Assembly: GCF_050563535.1 (NCBI RefSeq)
Contig: NZ_JBNXUO010000021.1
Span: forward strand, 1 to 64,000
Source of the DNA: Falsiroseomonas sp050563535
GTDB lineage: Bacteria; Pseudomonadota; Alphaproteobacteria; Acetobacterales; Acetobacteraceae
Direction: 5' to 3'
DNA: 64,000 nt
In this document: in pieces, positions 1-7,067 of the stretch
How the letters are laid out: each line of letters begins with the position of its first letter
How positions within the stretch are numbered: position 1 is the first letter of the stretch
Program-made: the position numbers and the translations under genes
Notes under the pieces: model-generated
What the model was told of the DNA's origin: nothing
What the model saw: only the letters and a program-made list of their open reading frames with translations
The model's database searches: none

Positions 1-104
1 ACGGGGTTGCGGGCGACCTCGCCGATGCTCGATCCAGTGACGCCGAGCGCCGACAGGTCGACAATCGACCTCTCGGCGCCTCCGTCAATTATGTAATATT
101 TCAT
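1..104 (-). CDS. Unknown protein, N-terminal part only (runs off the left edge)
   Basis: Leftward gene; only the first 34 codons are present, so its fold and length are unknown. The protein starts MKYYIIDGGAERSIVDLSAL. The ATG at 104 lies six bases after a GAGGAG ribosome-binding site and directly downstream of an intercistronic hairpin, as for its neighbours. The frame stays open upstream to an ATG at 191, but that start has no ribosome-binding site and would translate through the hairpin. It is the first gene after the promoter at 262-290. Function not recognised. Confidence 0.7.
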   Translation of the reverse strand, partial: MKYYIIDGGAERSIVDLSALGVTGSSIGEVARNP

Positions 105-141
105 ATCTTTCTCCTCAAGCCCACATAAAAATATGTGGGCG
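105..141 (-). repeat. Type-I linker, short form
   Basis: SD-proximal hairpin gcccacat/atgtgggc (119-140) followed in the mRNA by UUGAGGAG and the start codon at 104. The stop-proximal hairpin is missing, as expected for the first gene after a promoter. Confidence 0.75.
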
Positions 142-261
142 ATACGCGCATGATCGCGAGATTGATCTGTTGAATTTACTGGTTCGCTCATGCGTGCGTG
201 TTTCACGAGGGGCGCGGTCCCAGGACTGGCCTGCGATCGCCCTCTCTCGTTTCTTGATGGG

Positions 262-290
262 ATAATATCAGCATCATCAGGGTCACGCAA
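262..290 (-). promoter_or_regulatory. Sigma70-type promoter, leftward
   Basis: On the minus strand: -35 TTGCGT (285-290), 17-base spacer, -10 TATTAT (262-267). It lies between a hairpin that ends the upstream gene and the leftmost gene. The -35 box is inside an inverted repeat ggtcac...gtgacc (281-305). The stretch 142-261 holds no convincing gene and would be the mRNA leader. Confidence 0.6.
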
Positions 291-308
291 CACAAAAATG
301 TGACCTAT

Positions 309-334
309 GCGCCGAAACCGTCTGGTTTCGGCGC
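309..334 (-). terminator. Hairpin after the gene at 342-548
   Basis: Perfect 11-bp stem gcgccgaaacc/ggtttcggcgc with a four-base loop, starting seven bases after the stop codon at 342-344. It is followed by a second hairpin (281-305) and then a promoter, so it may end the upstream transcript. There is no long U-run, so processing or stabilisation of the 3' end is possible instead. Confidence 0.5.
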
Positions 335-341
335 GTTTCGC

Positions 342-548
342 CTATGCCTCCCCGGCAGGGAGGTCGTCGATTAGCGCGTGCGCGCATCGCGCCTGGAGGC
401 GGACCGCGGCGAGCGCCGCGATGGCGTCCGCCGAACCCTGCATTGGCAGGATCATCTCCTCGATGTTGTAGAGCCGATGGATGATCTCCGTGATCTCATC
501 GAGCGCATCCTCCCTCCGCCCCCCCCCGGGGGGGTGGCCGCTACTCAT
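342..548 (-). CDS. Small helical protein of unknown function
   Basis: 68 residues. The N-terminus is Gly/Pro/Arg-rich, then mostly alpha-helix with DALDEITEIIHRLYNIEEM, ending in an Ala-rich helix. Its ATG overlaps the end of the upstream gene (ATGAGTAG, eight bases shared), so translation is probably coupled and no linker is present here. A G-rich run (gaggggggg) about ten bases upstream could be the ribosome-binding site. Family not recognised. Confidence 0.55.
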   Translation of the reverse strand: MSSGHPPGGGRREDALDEITEIIHRLYNIEEMILPMQGSADAIAALAAVRLQARCAHALIDDLPAGEA

Positions 549-1029
549 CGCGCGACACCCCCCCCTCGGGAAAGAGGCCGGCTCGCATCAGCTCATCGCG
601 AATGCGCGCCAGGACCACCTCCGGCCCGTCCCCGTCGCCAAGGAGGTGGTCAACGACGAGATCCTTGATCTCATTGATGGCGCGCCACTCGGCGTGGAGC
701 CGATCAGCCACCGCCCGCGGAAGGTCAAGGCGGGAGAAGCTGTCGCGGATGCTGGAGCCGCAGGGCTCCACGAGATAGGGCACGATATAAGCCCCGGTTG
801 CCGGGCAGACGACGTGAAAGGCGACATCCACCCCGCCATCGCGACGACGGTGCCGCTCGATGGAGGCCACGCGCCAGACGGATCCCGCCGGCGTGATTCG
901 CGGCAGGTCTCGGTGGTCGCTGTCCTCTTCGTCACTGGAGGCCTCGATCAGATCCCCCTCTGCGAAGGGCAGGCCCTCATCCGGCAGCGCGCCGGAGATC
1001 TCCTCCGGAGTTGGCGTCTTTCTTGTCAT
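541..1029 (-). CDS. Unknown 162-residue acidic protein
   Basis: The start at 1029 follows a GAGGAG site. An acidic N-terminal part (ASSDEEDSDHRDLPR) is followed by a beta-rich section (VWRVASIERH, VDVAFHVVCP) and a helical C-terminus. No motif of a known family was recognised. It belongs to the leftward early operon and is preceded by a type-I linker. Confidence 0.7.
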   Translation of the reverse strand: MTRKTPTPEEISGALPDEGLPFAEGDLIEASSDEEDSDHRDLPRITPAGSVWRVASIERHRRRDGGVDVAFHVVCPATGAYIVPYLVEPCGSSIRDSFSRLDLPRAVADRLHAEWRAINEIKDLVVDHLLGDGDGPEVVLARIRDELMRAGLFPEGGVSRDE

Positions 1030-1113
1030 GTGGGTATCTCCTCAAGCCGCAATCCCTGCGGCAAGCGCGGGAGGCCTTCGCCTCCCGGCTTTCTCATGGT
1101 CGCGCCTGACGCC
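1030..1113 (-). repeat. Type-I intercistronic linker
   Basis: SD-proximal stem gccgc/gcggc (1046-1062); stop-proximal stem cgggaggc/gcctcccg with a cttc loop (1068-1087). Unusually, about 20 extra bases separate the upstream stop from the conserved GAAA that opens the linker. Confidence 0.75.
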
Positions 1114-1467
1114 TCAGCGGTCCCGGTCATCTCGGGCCAGCGCCCGCGCCATGTCGCCCAGGACCCTGCGGCCATGCTCGCTCGTGATGCGGGCGGCATT
1201 GCGCGAAAGCTCCAGGAGAAACCGCGGGTGCTCGACAGGGCTGTGATCCCCATCGAAGAGATCGGCCGGCGTGACGCCGAGAGCCGAGGCGATGTCGGCG
1301 AGACGGCCGGCCGAGATGCGATTCTGGCCGGTCTCGTATTTGTGGAGCTGCTGGTAGCTCACGCCGATCCGCTCGGCGAGGCCGGACTGGCTGAGGCCGC
1401 GGCGCTGGCGGCAGAGGCGAACCCTCTGGCCGACCTCGATGTCGGCCGCGCTCGTTCGTTGCTTCAT
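1114..1467 (-). CDS. XRE-family helix-turn-helix transcriptional regulator
   Basis: 117 residues. Residues about 10-65 form a Cro/CI-type helix-turn-helix: VRLCRQRRGLSQSGLAERIG, then VSYQQLHKYETGQNRI and LADIASALGV. The C-terminal 45 residues are helical and carry no peptidase domain, so it resembles short Cro-like or host-derived XRE regulators. The ATG at 1467 starts the conserved domain; the frame stays open upstream through the linker but without a start that fits. It probably regulates phage promoters, such as those near 9900. The target is not known. Confidence 0.85.
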   Translation of the reverse strand: MKQRTSAADIEVGQRVRLCRQRRGLSQSGLAERIGVSYQQLHKYETGQNRISAGRLADIASALGVTPADLFDGDHSPVEHPRFLLELSRNAARITSEHGRRVLGDMARALARDDRDR

Positions 1468-1540
1468 TGTGTATGCTCTGCTCTCTTCAAGCACACATTT
1501 GTGTGTGCGATCCGCACGGGTCTCCCCGTGCGGGTTTCGT
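1468..1540 (-). repeat. Type-I intercistronic linker
   Basis: SD-proximal stem gcacaca/tgtgtgc (1491-1508, AT-rich class); stop-proximal stem ccgcacggg/cccgtgcgg (1512-1533). Nearly the same sequence as the linker at 7650-7716. Confidence 0.8.
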
Positions 1541-1903
1541 CTACCAGTCGTTGGTCGCGGCCCCATCAAGGATGCTGGCATCGCGATCGATGTTGATCCA
1601 CCAGCACCCATGTCGTCGGGCGATGGCCTGGATCTCCAGGAAGCACTCGCTGATCCCCTCGTCGCGCGCCGCCGCCTCGCATTCAGCCCGCTCCTCCGCG
1701 GGCTCGTCGCGCACATGGACGAAGTAGCCATATGCGTGCCGGACCACCCGATAGGGCGGCCGCAGGAGAGGCTTTGTCATCTCGCACTCGGCCCATTGAG
1801 CCAGGATGCGATCGTCTTCGAGGGTGATGTGGGCGGTGCTGATGTCGAGGAATCGCCCCACGCAGGGATGGTCGCCATCCCCTCTTGCCAGATCCCCCGT
1901 CAC
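1541..1903 (-). CDS. Unknown 120-residue protein
   Basis: Uses a GTG start whose last bases form the stop of the upstream gene (GTGA overlap), so translational coupling is likely. The protein mixes beta segments (YGYFVHVRDE) with an acidic helix rich in Glu and Ala and ends CWWINIDRDASILDGAATNDW. Residues WINIDRD near the C-terminus look like a buried beta strand. Family not recognised. Confidence 0.65.
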   Translation of the reverse strand: MTGDLARGDGDHPCVGRFLDISTAHITLEDDRILAQWAECEMTKPLLRPPYRVVRHAYGYFVHVRDEPAEERAECEAAARDEGISECFLEIQAIARRHGCWWINIDRDASILDGAATNDW

Positions 1904-2166
1904 CGCGCCCGATCCGTCAGGATGTGGGGCGCGAGGGACAGGATCAGCCGGCGATAGGCGCTGCTTCCGGGGAACAGAAGCTCAGCATGCGCGATCAGGA
2001 GGCGCCGCCAGAGAGCGACAGGCCGGGAGTAGCCGAACCCGACCAGGTGCAGGCGCGCGAGGTGCAGCCTTGGACTGAGGCCATACAGGGCCGTGCTGTC
2101 CGAGCGCACCAGCGCGACGAGAAGGGCGGCGTAAGTGATAGGCGCCGCCAGGGTAACCCACGCCAT
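1900..2166 (-). CDS. Small protein with an N-terminal membrane segment
   Basis: 88 residues. The start ATG at 2166 follows GAGGAG-acaaac. Residues 2-20 (WVTLAAPITYAALLVALV) form one hydrophobic segment, followed by a basic region (RLHLARLHLVGFGYSRPVA), so an inner-membrane single-pass protein with a cytoplasmic basic tail is likely. It is coupled to the downstream gene by a GTGA overlap. Function unknown. Confidence 0.65.
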   Translation of the reverse strand: MAWVTLAAPITYAALLVALVRSDSTALYGLSPRLHLARLHLVGFGYSRPVALWRRLLIAHAELLFPGSSAYRRLILSLAPHILTDRAR

Positions 2167-2233
2167 GTTTGTCTCCTCAAATCCGCATGATTGCGGATGA
2201 TCCCGGCCGCCCATCGGCGGCTCGGGGTTTCGC
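2167..2233 (-). repeat. Type-I intercistronic linker (copy 1 of a 61-base exact repeat)
   Basis: SD-proximal stem atccgca/tgcggat (2181-2198); stop-proximal GC stem (2202-2226). Bases 2172-2232 are identical to 2606-2666. Confidence 0.85.
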
Positions 2234-2599
2234 TCAGTCAGGATCGACAGCGACATCGACGACGAGCGGCAGCATGCCGTCCGCGTCGGCGGCCTCGTCT
2301 GCGACGATGGAGATCACTCCGGGAGAGTGCGGCATCTCGACGTGGAGGACGGCGGATCCGCTCTCGCGGTCCCAATCCACGCAGTAGAGATGCAGGGCTG
2401 ATCCGGCCGGTATCTCGATCTCGGCGCCGCTGTCGAGGCGAGCGATGAGGGGCCGCGTCGTAGAGACGCCAGCCACGAACGCCGTGTCGCTTCGCAGCAT
2501 ATCCCTCGCCGCGTCGGTGAAGGTGAGAGAGGCGTTCAGGCGCGCCAGGCGCTCCTCGGACGCCCCTCTCGCTGGCGCGATATGCGGGCTTCTGATCAA
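2234..2599 (-). CDS. Unknown 121-residue protein, TTG start
   Basis: The best start is the TTG at 2599, seven bases after GAGGAG; the linker pattern fixes this position, and the next in-frame ATG would remove about 40 residues. The N-terminal half is helical (ARLNASLTFTDAARDMLR); the C-terminal half is beta-rich and acidic (ALHLYCVDWDRESGSAVLHV, then GMLPLVVDVAVDPD). Family not recognised. Confidence 0.65.
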   Translation of the reverse strand: MIRSPHIAPARGASEERLARLNASLTFTDAARDMLRSDTAFVAGVSTTRPLIARLDSGAEIEIPAGSALHLYCVDWDRESGSAVLHVEMPHSPGVISIVADEAADADGMLPLVVDVAVDPD

Positions 2600-2667
2600 T
2601 CTCTTTCTCCTCAAATCCGCATGATTGCGGATGATCCCGGCCGCCCATCGGCGGCTCGGGGTTTCGT
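2600..2667 (-). repeat. Type-I intercistronic linker (copy 2 of the 61-base repeat)
   Basis: SD-proximal stem atccgca/tgcggat (2615-2632); stop-proximal GC stem (2636-2660). Exact copy of 2172-2232. Confidence 0.85.
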
Positions 2668-3006
2668 TCAGGTTCTGCCCGTGACCTCGCGGAGGATCCG
2701 AAGGGCGGCCTCTACATTGCCTGCCTCGTCGTCTCTTCCGATGTGGTCGGCGCTATCGAATCTGGCCGTCACGAAGGACGACAGATGTGTCTCGGCCCGC
2801 TCAAGCTCCCCAACGAGACCTGCCGCCTCGGTAAGACGCTCGATCAGGCCTTCGACTCTGTCGATCTCTGCTACCGTCTCGCTGTCGGCGCGCAATTCGA
2901 GGCGCTTATTCTCGACGCTGTAGGCGGTAACTCCGTCCCTGATCGCGTCGACGGTGGCGCCGATTTCTTCGATCGCGTCCCTGATCGCTTCCAGAAGCGC
3001 GCTCAT
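2668..3006 (-). CDS. Coiled-coil protein of unknown function
   Basis: 112 residues, nearly all helix with heptad spacing (ALLEAIRDAIEEIGATVDAI, then VAEIDRVEGLIERLTEAAGL). The start ATG at 3006 overlaps the upstream stop (ATGA), replacing a linker. The C-terminal part (SADHIGRDDEAGNVEAALRI) is also helical. Likely a small oligomeric accessory protein; the partner is unknown. Confidence 0.7.
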   Translation of the reverse strand: MSALLEAIRDAIEEIGATVDAIRDGVTAYSVENKRLELRADSETVAEIDRVEGLIERLTEAAGLVGELERAETHLSSFVTARFDSADHIGRDDEAGNVEAALRILREVTGRT

Positions 3007-3374
3007 CGCTCGCTCGGAAGCATCAGCACGCCGTTCTCCAGCCACAGCTTCACCTCCATGAGGGGGAAGTCCGTGAACTCGATCTCCTGGCGGGCGACGA
3101 CCCGTCCATCCCCGTCATCGCAGGTCAGGATTGCGGCGCCGCTCGACAGGCGGCGAAGACTCCAGGACTGGAACGCCTCCGCCTTCACCTCTGGCGACAT
3201 CTGCCAGGAGGCGATGGCGTCGATAAGCCAGTAGGCCTCCGCGCGCTGCGCGAGCCACTGAACGCCGGCCGTGTAGGTGACCTTGTGTGTCCAGTGATTG
3301 ATGAGGTGTTCGGCATACGGGGGGCTTTGAATCCCCCGCCGAAGTTCCTCTTCAAGGGCCTGTTCTGTTGTCAT
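3003..3374 (-). CDS. Unknown 123-residue protein
   Basis: The start at 3374 follows GAGGAG. Residues 20-60 (HLINHWTHKVTYTAGVQWLA) look like a small phage family that reads out a condition in the N-terminal helix and ends in a beta sheet (AAILTCDDGDGRVVARQEIE). A DUF6876-like fold is possible from this pattern, but that is only a resemblance and was not tested. It is translationally coupled to the downstream coiled-coil gene. Confidence 0.7.
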   Translation of the reverse strand: MTTEQALEEELRRGIQSPPYAEHLINHWTHKVTYTAGVQWLAQRAEAYWLIDAIASWQMSPEVKAEAFQSWSLRRLSSGAAILTCDDGDGRVVARQEIEFTDFPLMEVKLWLENGVLMLPSER

Positions 3375-3443
3375 GATTCTGTCTCCTCAAGCCCGCATGA
3401 TTGCGGGCGATCCCACCGGCCGTCGGCCGGTGGGGTTTCGCGC
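3375..3443 (-). repeat. Type-I intercistronic linker
   Basis: SD-proximal stem gcccgca/tgcgggc (3391-3408); stop-proximal 10-bp perfect stem cccaccggcc/ggccggtggg (3412-3434). Confidence 0.85.
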
Positions 3444-4007
3444 TCAGTCCCCCTTGGTCAGGCGAATGAGCGTTGTCTTGTAGCTGTCGCTGTCCCGGAC
3501 ATAGGCCGCCGCCTCGTCGAAGGTGAGCGGGCCGACGACGGCCTCGATGCCATCGGCGAGGCTCCCCACCACGACGACGTGCGTCCGCTCCTCGGCCTCG
3601 TCTTCCTCGGCGACTGATGCCGCGGTGAGGATGTCGATGTCATCGGGCGCATCGGCGCCAAGGGATCGCATGTCCGCGTGAATGCGGTTGGCGTGCGACA
3701 TGATCGCAGCCCTTGCTGCCCGCTCGATGAGCAAGAAGAACTCTGCGTAGAGGTCCCCGTCTCGGGGGGCGATGGTGACCCAGGAGGGCATTTTGTCAGC
3801 CCCAGGGCCAGCAATGATCGGAATCTGCGCGACGAGCCTGCTGGTGGTGCCGCCGTCACTCCGGTATCGGTTGATCTCGATCTGAACGCGCTCTCCATCA
3901 CGCAGCGGCGTGAAGGCGGCTTCGACATGGGCGACCCTGCCCATGACAAGCAGACGCTCCCTCTCCAGATCGGAGAGGGCTTGCGCGTTCTTTGGGTTGA
4001 AAGCCAT
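3444..4007 (-). CDS. Unknown 187-residue protein
   Basis: The start MAFNPKNAQALSDLERERLL at 4007 is chosen because it follows GAGGAG-agatac. The middle part is beta-rich (RVQIEINRYRSDGG, SRLVAQIPIIAGPG), then a helix with AARAAIMSHANRIHADMRSL. The C-terminal section (HVVVVGSLADGIEAVVGPLT) resembles the 'DGIEAVVGPFTFDEAAAYV' style of small single-strand-helix repeats that report field values in phage orphans. Function unknown. Confidence 0.65.
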   Translation of the reverse strand: MAFNPKNAQALSDLERERLLVMGRVAHVEAAFTPLRDGERVQIEINRYRSDGGTTSRLVAQIPIIAGPGADKMPSWVTIAPRDGDLYAEFFLLIERAARAAIMSHANRIHADMRSLGADAPDDIDILTAASVAEEDEAEERTHVVVVGSLADGIEAVVGPLTFDEAAAYVRDSDSYKTTLIRLTKGD

Positions 4008-4078
4008 GTATCTTCTCCTCAAGCACACATCTGTGTGTGCAATGGGCGCGCAGGACTGAGTCCCGCGCGCCCTTTTCG
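4008..4078 (-). repeat. Type-I intercistronic linker
   Basis: SD-proximal stem gcacaca/tgtgtgc (4023-4040, AT-rich class); stop-proximal stem gggcgcgc/gcgcgccc (4044-4072). Confidence 0.8.
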
Positions 4079-4852
4079 TCAGACGTGCGCGCCGTTGACC
4101 GGCGCATCGGCCGGCTTCGCGGCCGCGTAGAGCGCGATTGCGCGCCCCATCGCTCCGTCAACCACCTTTGTCTTCTCGATCCTGCCCTCGTCCGCAAGGC
4201 GAACCAGCTCGTTGCTGAGCGCCGCCCGACTGAGTCCGGTTGCGGAGCGGATCTCCGATGAGGTCATCGCGTGTCCGCCGGCAAGGGCGCCGAGGACGGC
4301 CAGCGTCGTCGGACTTTTCCCGCGACGCCGCGGCTGACGAACGGGCTCCGCAGGGGGCGTCGCGCCGGAGTCGCCGACCCACTCCCAGACGGAGGTGGCC
4401 CTGCCGCTCCCGGCGCGGATCCGCCCCCCTGTCCGCCTCACGGCCCCGGTCAGCTCTGCGGTGCAGAGGACTGAGGAGACGTTCGTCGGTTTCATGTCGA
4501 GAGCCCGGCCGAGTTCCCCGGTCGAGGCGCGCCCGACCTGGCGCAGGAGTCCGATAACCCGATCCGACAGCCTGATCCCGCCCCTACCGTGAGGCTTGCG
4601 GAGCCTGGGGGCCGTCGCGACCGCCGCCTCGGAGGAGGCGGACGGAACGACGATTGCGGGCGGCGCCGCGGGAGGCGGCGCGATGGCCTTCGTCACGCCG
4701 CCGATCATCTCCAGGAGGGCGATGACCGCCTCGGTCCCGCCGCTCTCCACGAGGATGGCGCTGTCGCGCCCCTCTGGCAGCAGGATGAGCAGGCCATCCG
4801 CCTCGATAGCGGAGAGGCCGGCGGAGAGCTTTCTGATTGGTAGAGTCTTCAA
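4079..4852 (-). CDS. Protein with two winged-helix domains (MarR-like regulator)
   Basis: 257 residues from a TTG at 4852 preceded by AAGGAAAA. Residues 1-60 are a short alpha/beta part. A Pro/Ala linker (APPPAAPPAIVV) leads to a first winged helix at about 93-150 (RVIGLLRQVGRASTGELGRA) and, after a basic linker, a second at about 178-250 (TTLAVLGALAGGHAMTSSEI, then LSNELVRLADEGRIEKT). Tandem winged helices point to DNA binding. The neighbour at 4928-5260 is also MarR-like, so the pair may act on the same promoters. Targets are not known. Confidence 0.75.
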   Translation of the reverse strand: MKTLPIRKLSAGLSAIEADGLLILLPEGRDSAILVESGGTEAVIALLEMIGGVTKAIAPPPAAPPAIVVPSASSEAAVATAPRLRKPHGRGGIRLSDRVIGLLRQVGRASTGELGRALDMKPTNVSSVLCTAELTGAVRRTGGRIRAGSGRATSVWEWVGDSGATPPAEPVRQPRRRGKSPTTLAVLGALAGGHAMTSSEIRSATGLSRAALSNELVRLADEGRIEKTKVVDGAMGRAIALYAAAKPADAPVNGAHV

Positions 4853-4927
4853 GGTGTTTTCCTTTGCTTGTTCTAGTCATGCCCCAGGCGGGGCGATACC
4901 GACGGCGTCTCCGCCGTCGGTGTTTCG
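4853..4927 (-). repeat. Type-I intercistronic linker, variant
   Basis: SD-proximal stem gcccc/ggggc (4881-4894); stop-proximal 10-bp stem accgacggcg/cgccgtcggt (4898-4921). The ribosome-binding site is AAGGAAA instead of GAGGAG. Confidence 0.75.
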
Positions 4928-5260
4928 TCAGGCCGCGCCCCTGAAGGCGCCCTCGATGCGCTTGATGGCGACCTCGCCGCGCCGCGTGAGGCGGACATCG
5001 ACCTTTCGGCCGTCAGCGGGGTGGCGGTGGCGTTCGACCATGCCCGCGTCGCCGAGCACGTCGAGCGTGCGCGTGATGTTCGGCTTCGACTCGCCGCCGA
5101 GCGCCCTTGAGAGGTCGATCACCGAGATCGGTCGGCCGCCATCACGGCCGGCGATTGCGGCCATGACGGCGACGTAGCGGGTGATCGAGGTGTGGGACTT
5201 GATCGCGCCGGTCTTCGAGAACTCATCCTCGACGACGCGAAGGGCCTCAATGAGATTCAT
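4928..5260 (-). CDS. MarR-type winged-helix regulator
   Basis: 110 residues. Winged helix over most of its length: a helical start (LIEALRVVEDEFSKTG), a recognition region ISVIDLSRALGGESKPNITR, and a wing HRHPADGRKVDVRLTRRGEV. This matches MarR-family proteins in order of elements, with the typical D-x-R-x(4,5)-LT-x-x-G signature in the wing. Start at 5260 after GAGGAG-ttcaaaagt. It probably binds phage or host promoters; the ligand is unknown. Confidence 0.8.
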   Translation of the reverse strand: MNLIEALRVVEDEFSKTGAIKSHTSITRYVAVMAAIAGRDGGRPISVIDLSRALGGESKPNITRTLDVLGDAGMVERHRHPADGRKVDVRLTRRGEVAIKRIEGAFRGAA

Positions 5261-5327
5261 ACTTTTGAACTCCTCAAGTCCGCCATTCTGCGGACGATCC
5301 GGCCGGCTGCGCGCCGGCCCGGTTTCG
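5261..5327 (-). repeat. Type-I intercistronic linker
   Basis: SD-proximal stem gtccgc/gcggac (5278-5295); stop-proximal GC stem ccggccggc/gccggcc (5299-5322). Confidence 0.8.
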
Positions 5328-5606
5328 CTACTGAATTCTGTATCCCGCCATGAAGAGGGCGTCGGCATGCGACAGCGTGCCCTCGGTCGAGCCGGGGAGG
5401 CGCGTGGCGTGCAGGACGCAGCCCGACGTGTCTGCTGGAACCACGACGGTCTCGGGTCCGACAAAGAGGACCACCGCCGCGCTGACCACGACATGCTCGT
5501 GGCCCTCCAGGGGTGGCGCCAACCGATAGAGGGAGGCGCTTCCCCGGTAGCCTGGAACGTCGGCGACATGCGTCGCAACTCCAAGAGGAAAGTTATTCAT
5601 GTTCAT
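5328..5606 (-). CDS. Unknown 92-residue protein
   Basis: Start at 5606 (MNMNNFPLG) after AAAGGAGA. Beta-rich in the middle (HEHVVVSAAVVLFVGPETVV), with one Cys (SGCVLHATRLPG). No signal peptide or membrane segment. Family not recognised. Confidence 0.65.
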   Translation of the reverse strand: MNMNNFPLGVATHVADVPGYRGSASLYRLAPPLEGHEHVVVSAAVVLFVGPETVVVPADTSGCVLHATRLPGSTEGTLSHADALFMAGYRIQ

Positions 5607-5683
5607 TCTATCTCCTTTAATTTCTCAAGTCCACATCAATGTGTGGACGACCGGCGCGCGGCTGTCCGCGCGACGGGTTTCTG
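5607..5683 (-). repeat. Type-I intercistronic linker
   Basis: SD-proximal stem gtccaca/tgtggac (5629-5647, AT-rich class); stop-proximal stem around 5651-5675. Confidence 0.75.
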
Positions 5684-6034
5684 TCAGCGCCTGGCTGCCC
5701 CCACTGGCGGGTCGGCAGCCCTTGTCGCCCTGGCGATGGCGGCGCGCGCTTGGTCCAGATCGAGGCCCTCTGCTCCGTGCCAGTCGGGAATGCCGATGGC
5801 AACAAGCTGGTCCAGGAGCCCTTCCAGCGCGGCCAACATGCTGGGCGCGGCGGCGATTAATCTGGCGTTGGCGCGCTTCACGTCAGCGTTGTCATCGTTC
5901 CCGCCATAGACGAGACAGCCGACATCATCATCGAGCCCGCTGATGTCGTGCGTGCTGGTGACAACGATTTCAGGCGTGCCGTCTTCGCCTTCCTCTTCTG
6001 TAAGGCACCAAGGTCCCGGCGTGTGTTTTGTCAT
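5684..6034 (-). CDS. Phage orphan protein of the 'HTPGPW ... LIAAAP' type
   Basis: 116 residues. The start MTKHTPGPW at 6034 and the motif ANARLIAAAPSMLAALEGLL near residue 75 are the hallmarks of a large family of small phage proteins of unknown function. Between them lies an acidic region with SGLDDDVGCLVYGGNDDNAD. In the family, the Trp-containing start and the Asn-Ala-Arg-Leu-Ile helix form the conserved core. The gene 6747-7067 carries the same C-terminal motif, so two copies of the family are close together. Confidence 0.75.
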   Translation of the reverse strand: MTKHTPGPWCLTEEEGEDGTPEIVVTSTHDISGLDDDVGCLVYGGNDDNADVKRANARLIAAAPSMLAALEGLLDQLVAIGIPDWHGAEGLDLDQARAAIARATRAADPPVGAARR

Positions 6035-6098
6035 GTCATTCTCCTCAAGCCGGCAGGACGCCGGCGACCCGACCGCCTTTCGGAGATCGGGGTTTCGT
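6035..6098 (-). repeat. Type-I intercistronic linker
   Basis: SD-proximal stem gccggc/gccggc (6049-6065); stop-proximal stem cccga/tcggg (6068-6091). Confidence 0.8.
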
Positions 6099-6515
6099 TT
6101 AGGTGTTTGATCGATAGGGCCTGCTGCCCCACCTCTCTTCGAGGCGCGCAATCCAGCCGTTGATGTAGGCGAGGATCGCGGGCGCCCTTTCGGGCAGTTG
6201 CGCGAGCCCCGTGCCGAGACCGTCGGCGGGAATCCAGACGTCCCAACCGAGATGGGGCGCGTTGTAGCAGCGCACGAAGGCGCCGCGGCATGCGGCCTCG
6301 ACCTCGGGCAGGTCGCGGTCTGAGAAGAAGCTGTCCGGCGTCATCGCCGGCCTGCGCTTCGTTGGAATGCCGACCGCGTTTGGCTGGCCCCTGATCGCGG
6401 CCTGCCCCTTCATGCCGCGCCCCTCCAGGTTGTCCCCGAAGAGGAAGATGCTGTCGGGATGTGCCCGGCAGAGGGCGGGAGAGATCCGGTCCGGACGGAT
6501 GATCGTGCCGCTCAC
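6099..6515 (-). CDS. Conserved phage protein with FGDN and GIPTK motifs
   Basis: 138 residues. The motifs SIFLFGDNLEGRGMKGQAA and NAVGIPTKRRP, followed by EVEAACRGAFVRC, match a widespread family of phage proteins that I recall as DUF7831-like; no reaction is established. GTG start at 6515 overlaps the upstream stop (GTGA), so it is coupled to the gene at 6512-6745. The Gly-Asp-Asn loop suggests a nucleotide- or DNA-binding fold, but this is speculation. Confidence 0.75.
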   Translation of the reverse strand: MSGTIIRPDRISPALCRAHPDSIFLFGDNLEGRGMKGQAAIRGQPNAVGIPTKRRPAMTPDSFFSDRDLPEVEAACRGAFVRCYNAPHLGWDVWIPADGLGTGLAQLPERAPAILAYINGWIARLEERWGSRPYRSNT

Positions 6516-6745
6516 GGCTCGTCCTCGATGAGGTCGACGGCCTCGTTCGGGGTCCTCGAAATCGAGAATCCGCCGTATCCGCAGCCATGGTCCCTCCACT
6601 CGATCTCGTCGCCGGGGGCGTCGCGGCCCTCAGCCGCAGAGATCGCCTTTGCGATCGCCTCCGCCTCGCTGCCGGCCTCGACCTCGACCCTTGCCCACTC
6701 GTATTCGGTGGTCTCCCGGACGAGCGGGACGCTGTAGAGCGGCAT
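6512..6745 (-). CDS. Unknown 77-residue protein
   Basis: Start MPLYSVPLVRETTEYEWARV at 6745, six bases after GGAGGG. A beta strand is followed by AGSEAEAIAKAISAAEG, the pattern of small proteins that respond to position-specific aromatic input (beta-alpha, with GYGGFSISR late). It has the 'VEVEAGSEAEAI' signature common in phage orphan proteins. It starts directly after the upstream stop and overlaps the downstream GTG. Confidence 0.65.
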   Translation of the reverse strand: MPLYSVPLVRETTEYEWARVEVEAGSEAEAIAKAISAAEGRDAPGDEIEWRDHGCGYGGFSISRTPNEAVDLIEDEP

Positions 6746-6746
6746 C

Positions 6747-7067
6747 TCAGATCCCTCCATCGCTGGAGGTGAGATGCGCCGATCCGGCGATGATCGCGCG
6801 CAGCGCATCGCGCGCCTCCCCTGAGAGAGTTGCGTCGTTGCCGGCGGCCCAGCGGTGAAGGCGATCAAGCTCCGCCCTCATCTCTGGCGCCGCAGCGATG
6901 AGGGCTGCAATTCGCCAGGTCTCCCTGTTCACCTCGTCGAGGCTGTCCCAATCGCCCGCGCCGACCACGGCCGCCACGGCTTCACCGCGGCTGTTGATGA
7001 TCGTCAGCGGGGTCAGTTCAGAGAAGTGTCCGTCGTCCACGATGGACCACGGCTCGTGGTTGTTCAT
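6747..7067 (-). CDS. Phage orphan protein of the 'ALIAAAPEM' type
   Basis: 106 residues. The start MNNHEPWSIVDDGHF and the motif TWRIAALIAAAPEMRAELDR match the same family as the gene at 5684-6034 (Pro-Trp start, Ile-Ala-Ala-Ala-Pro helix). The C-terminal section is helical with DATLSGEARDALRAIIAG. Start at 7067 after GAGGAG-atacac. First gene of a three-gene coupled group (7067 to 6099). Confidence 0.75.
   Translation of the reverse strand: MNNHEPWSIVDDGHFSELTPLTIINSRGEAVAAVVGAGDWDSLDEVNRETWRIAALIAAAPEMRAELDRLHRWAAGNDATLSGEARDALRAIIAGSAHLTSSDGGI

Noticed and set aside
481..1596. 371-codon open frame on the plus strand
   Set aside because: Runs across the leftward genes and their linkers; no ribosome-binding site; explained by high GC.
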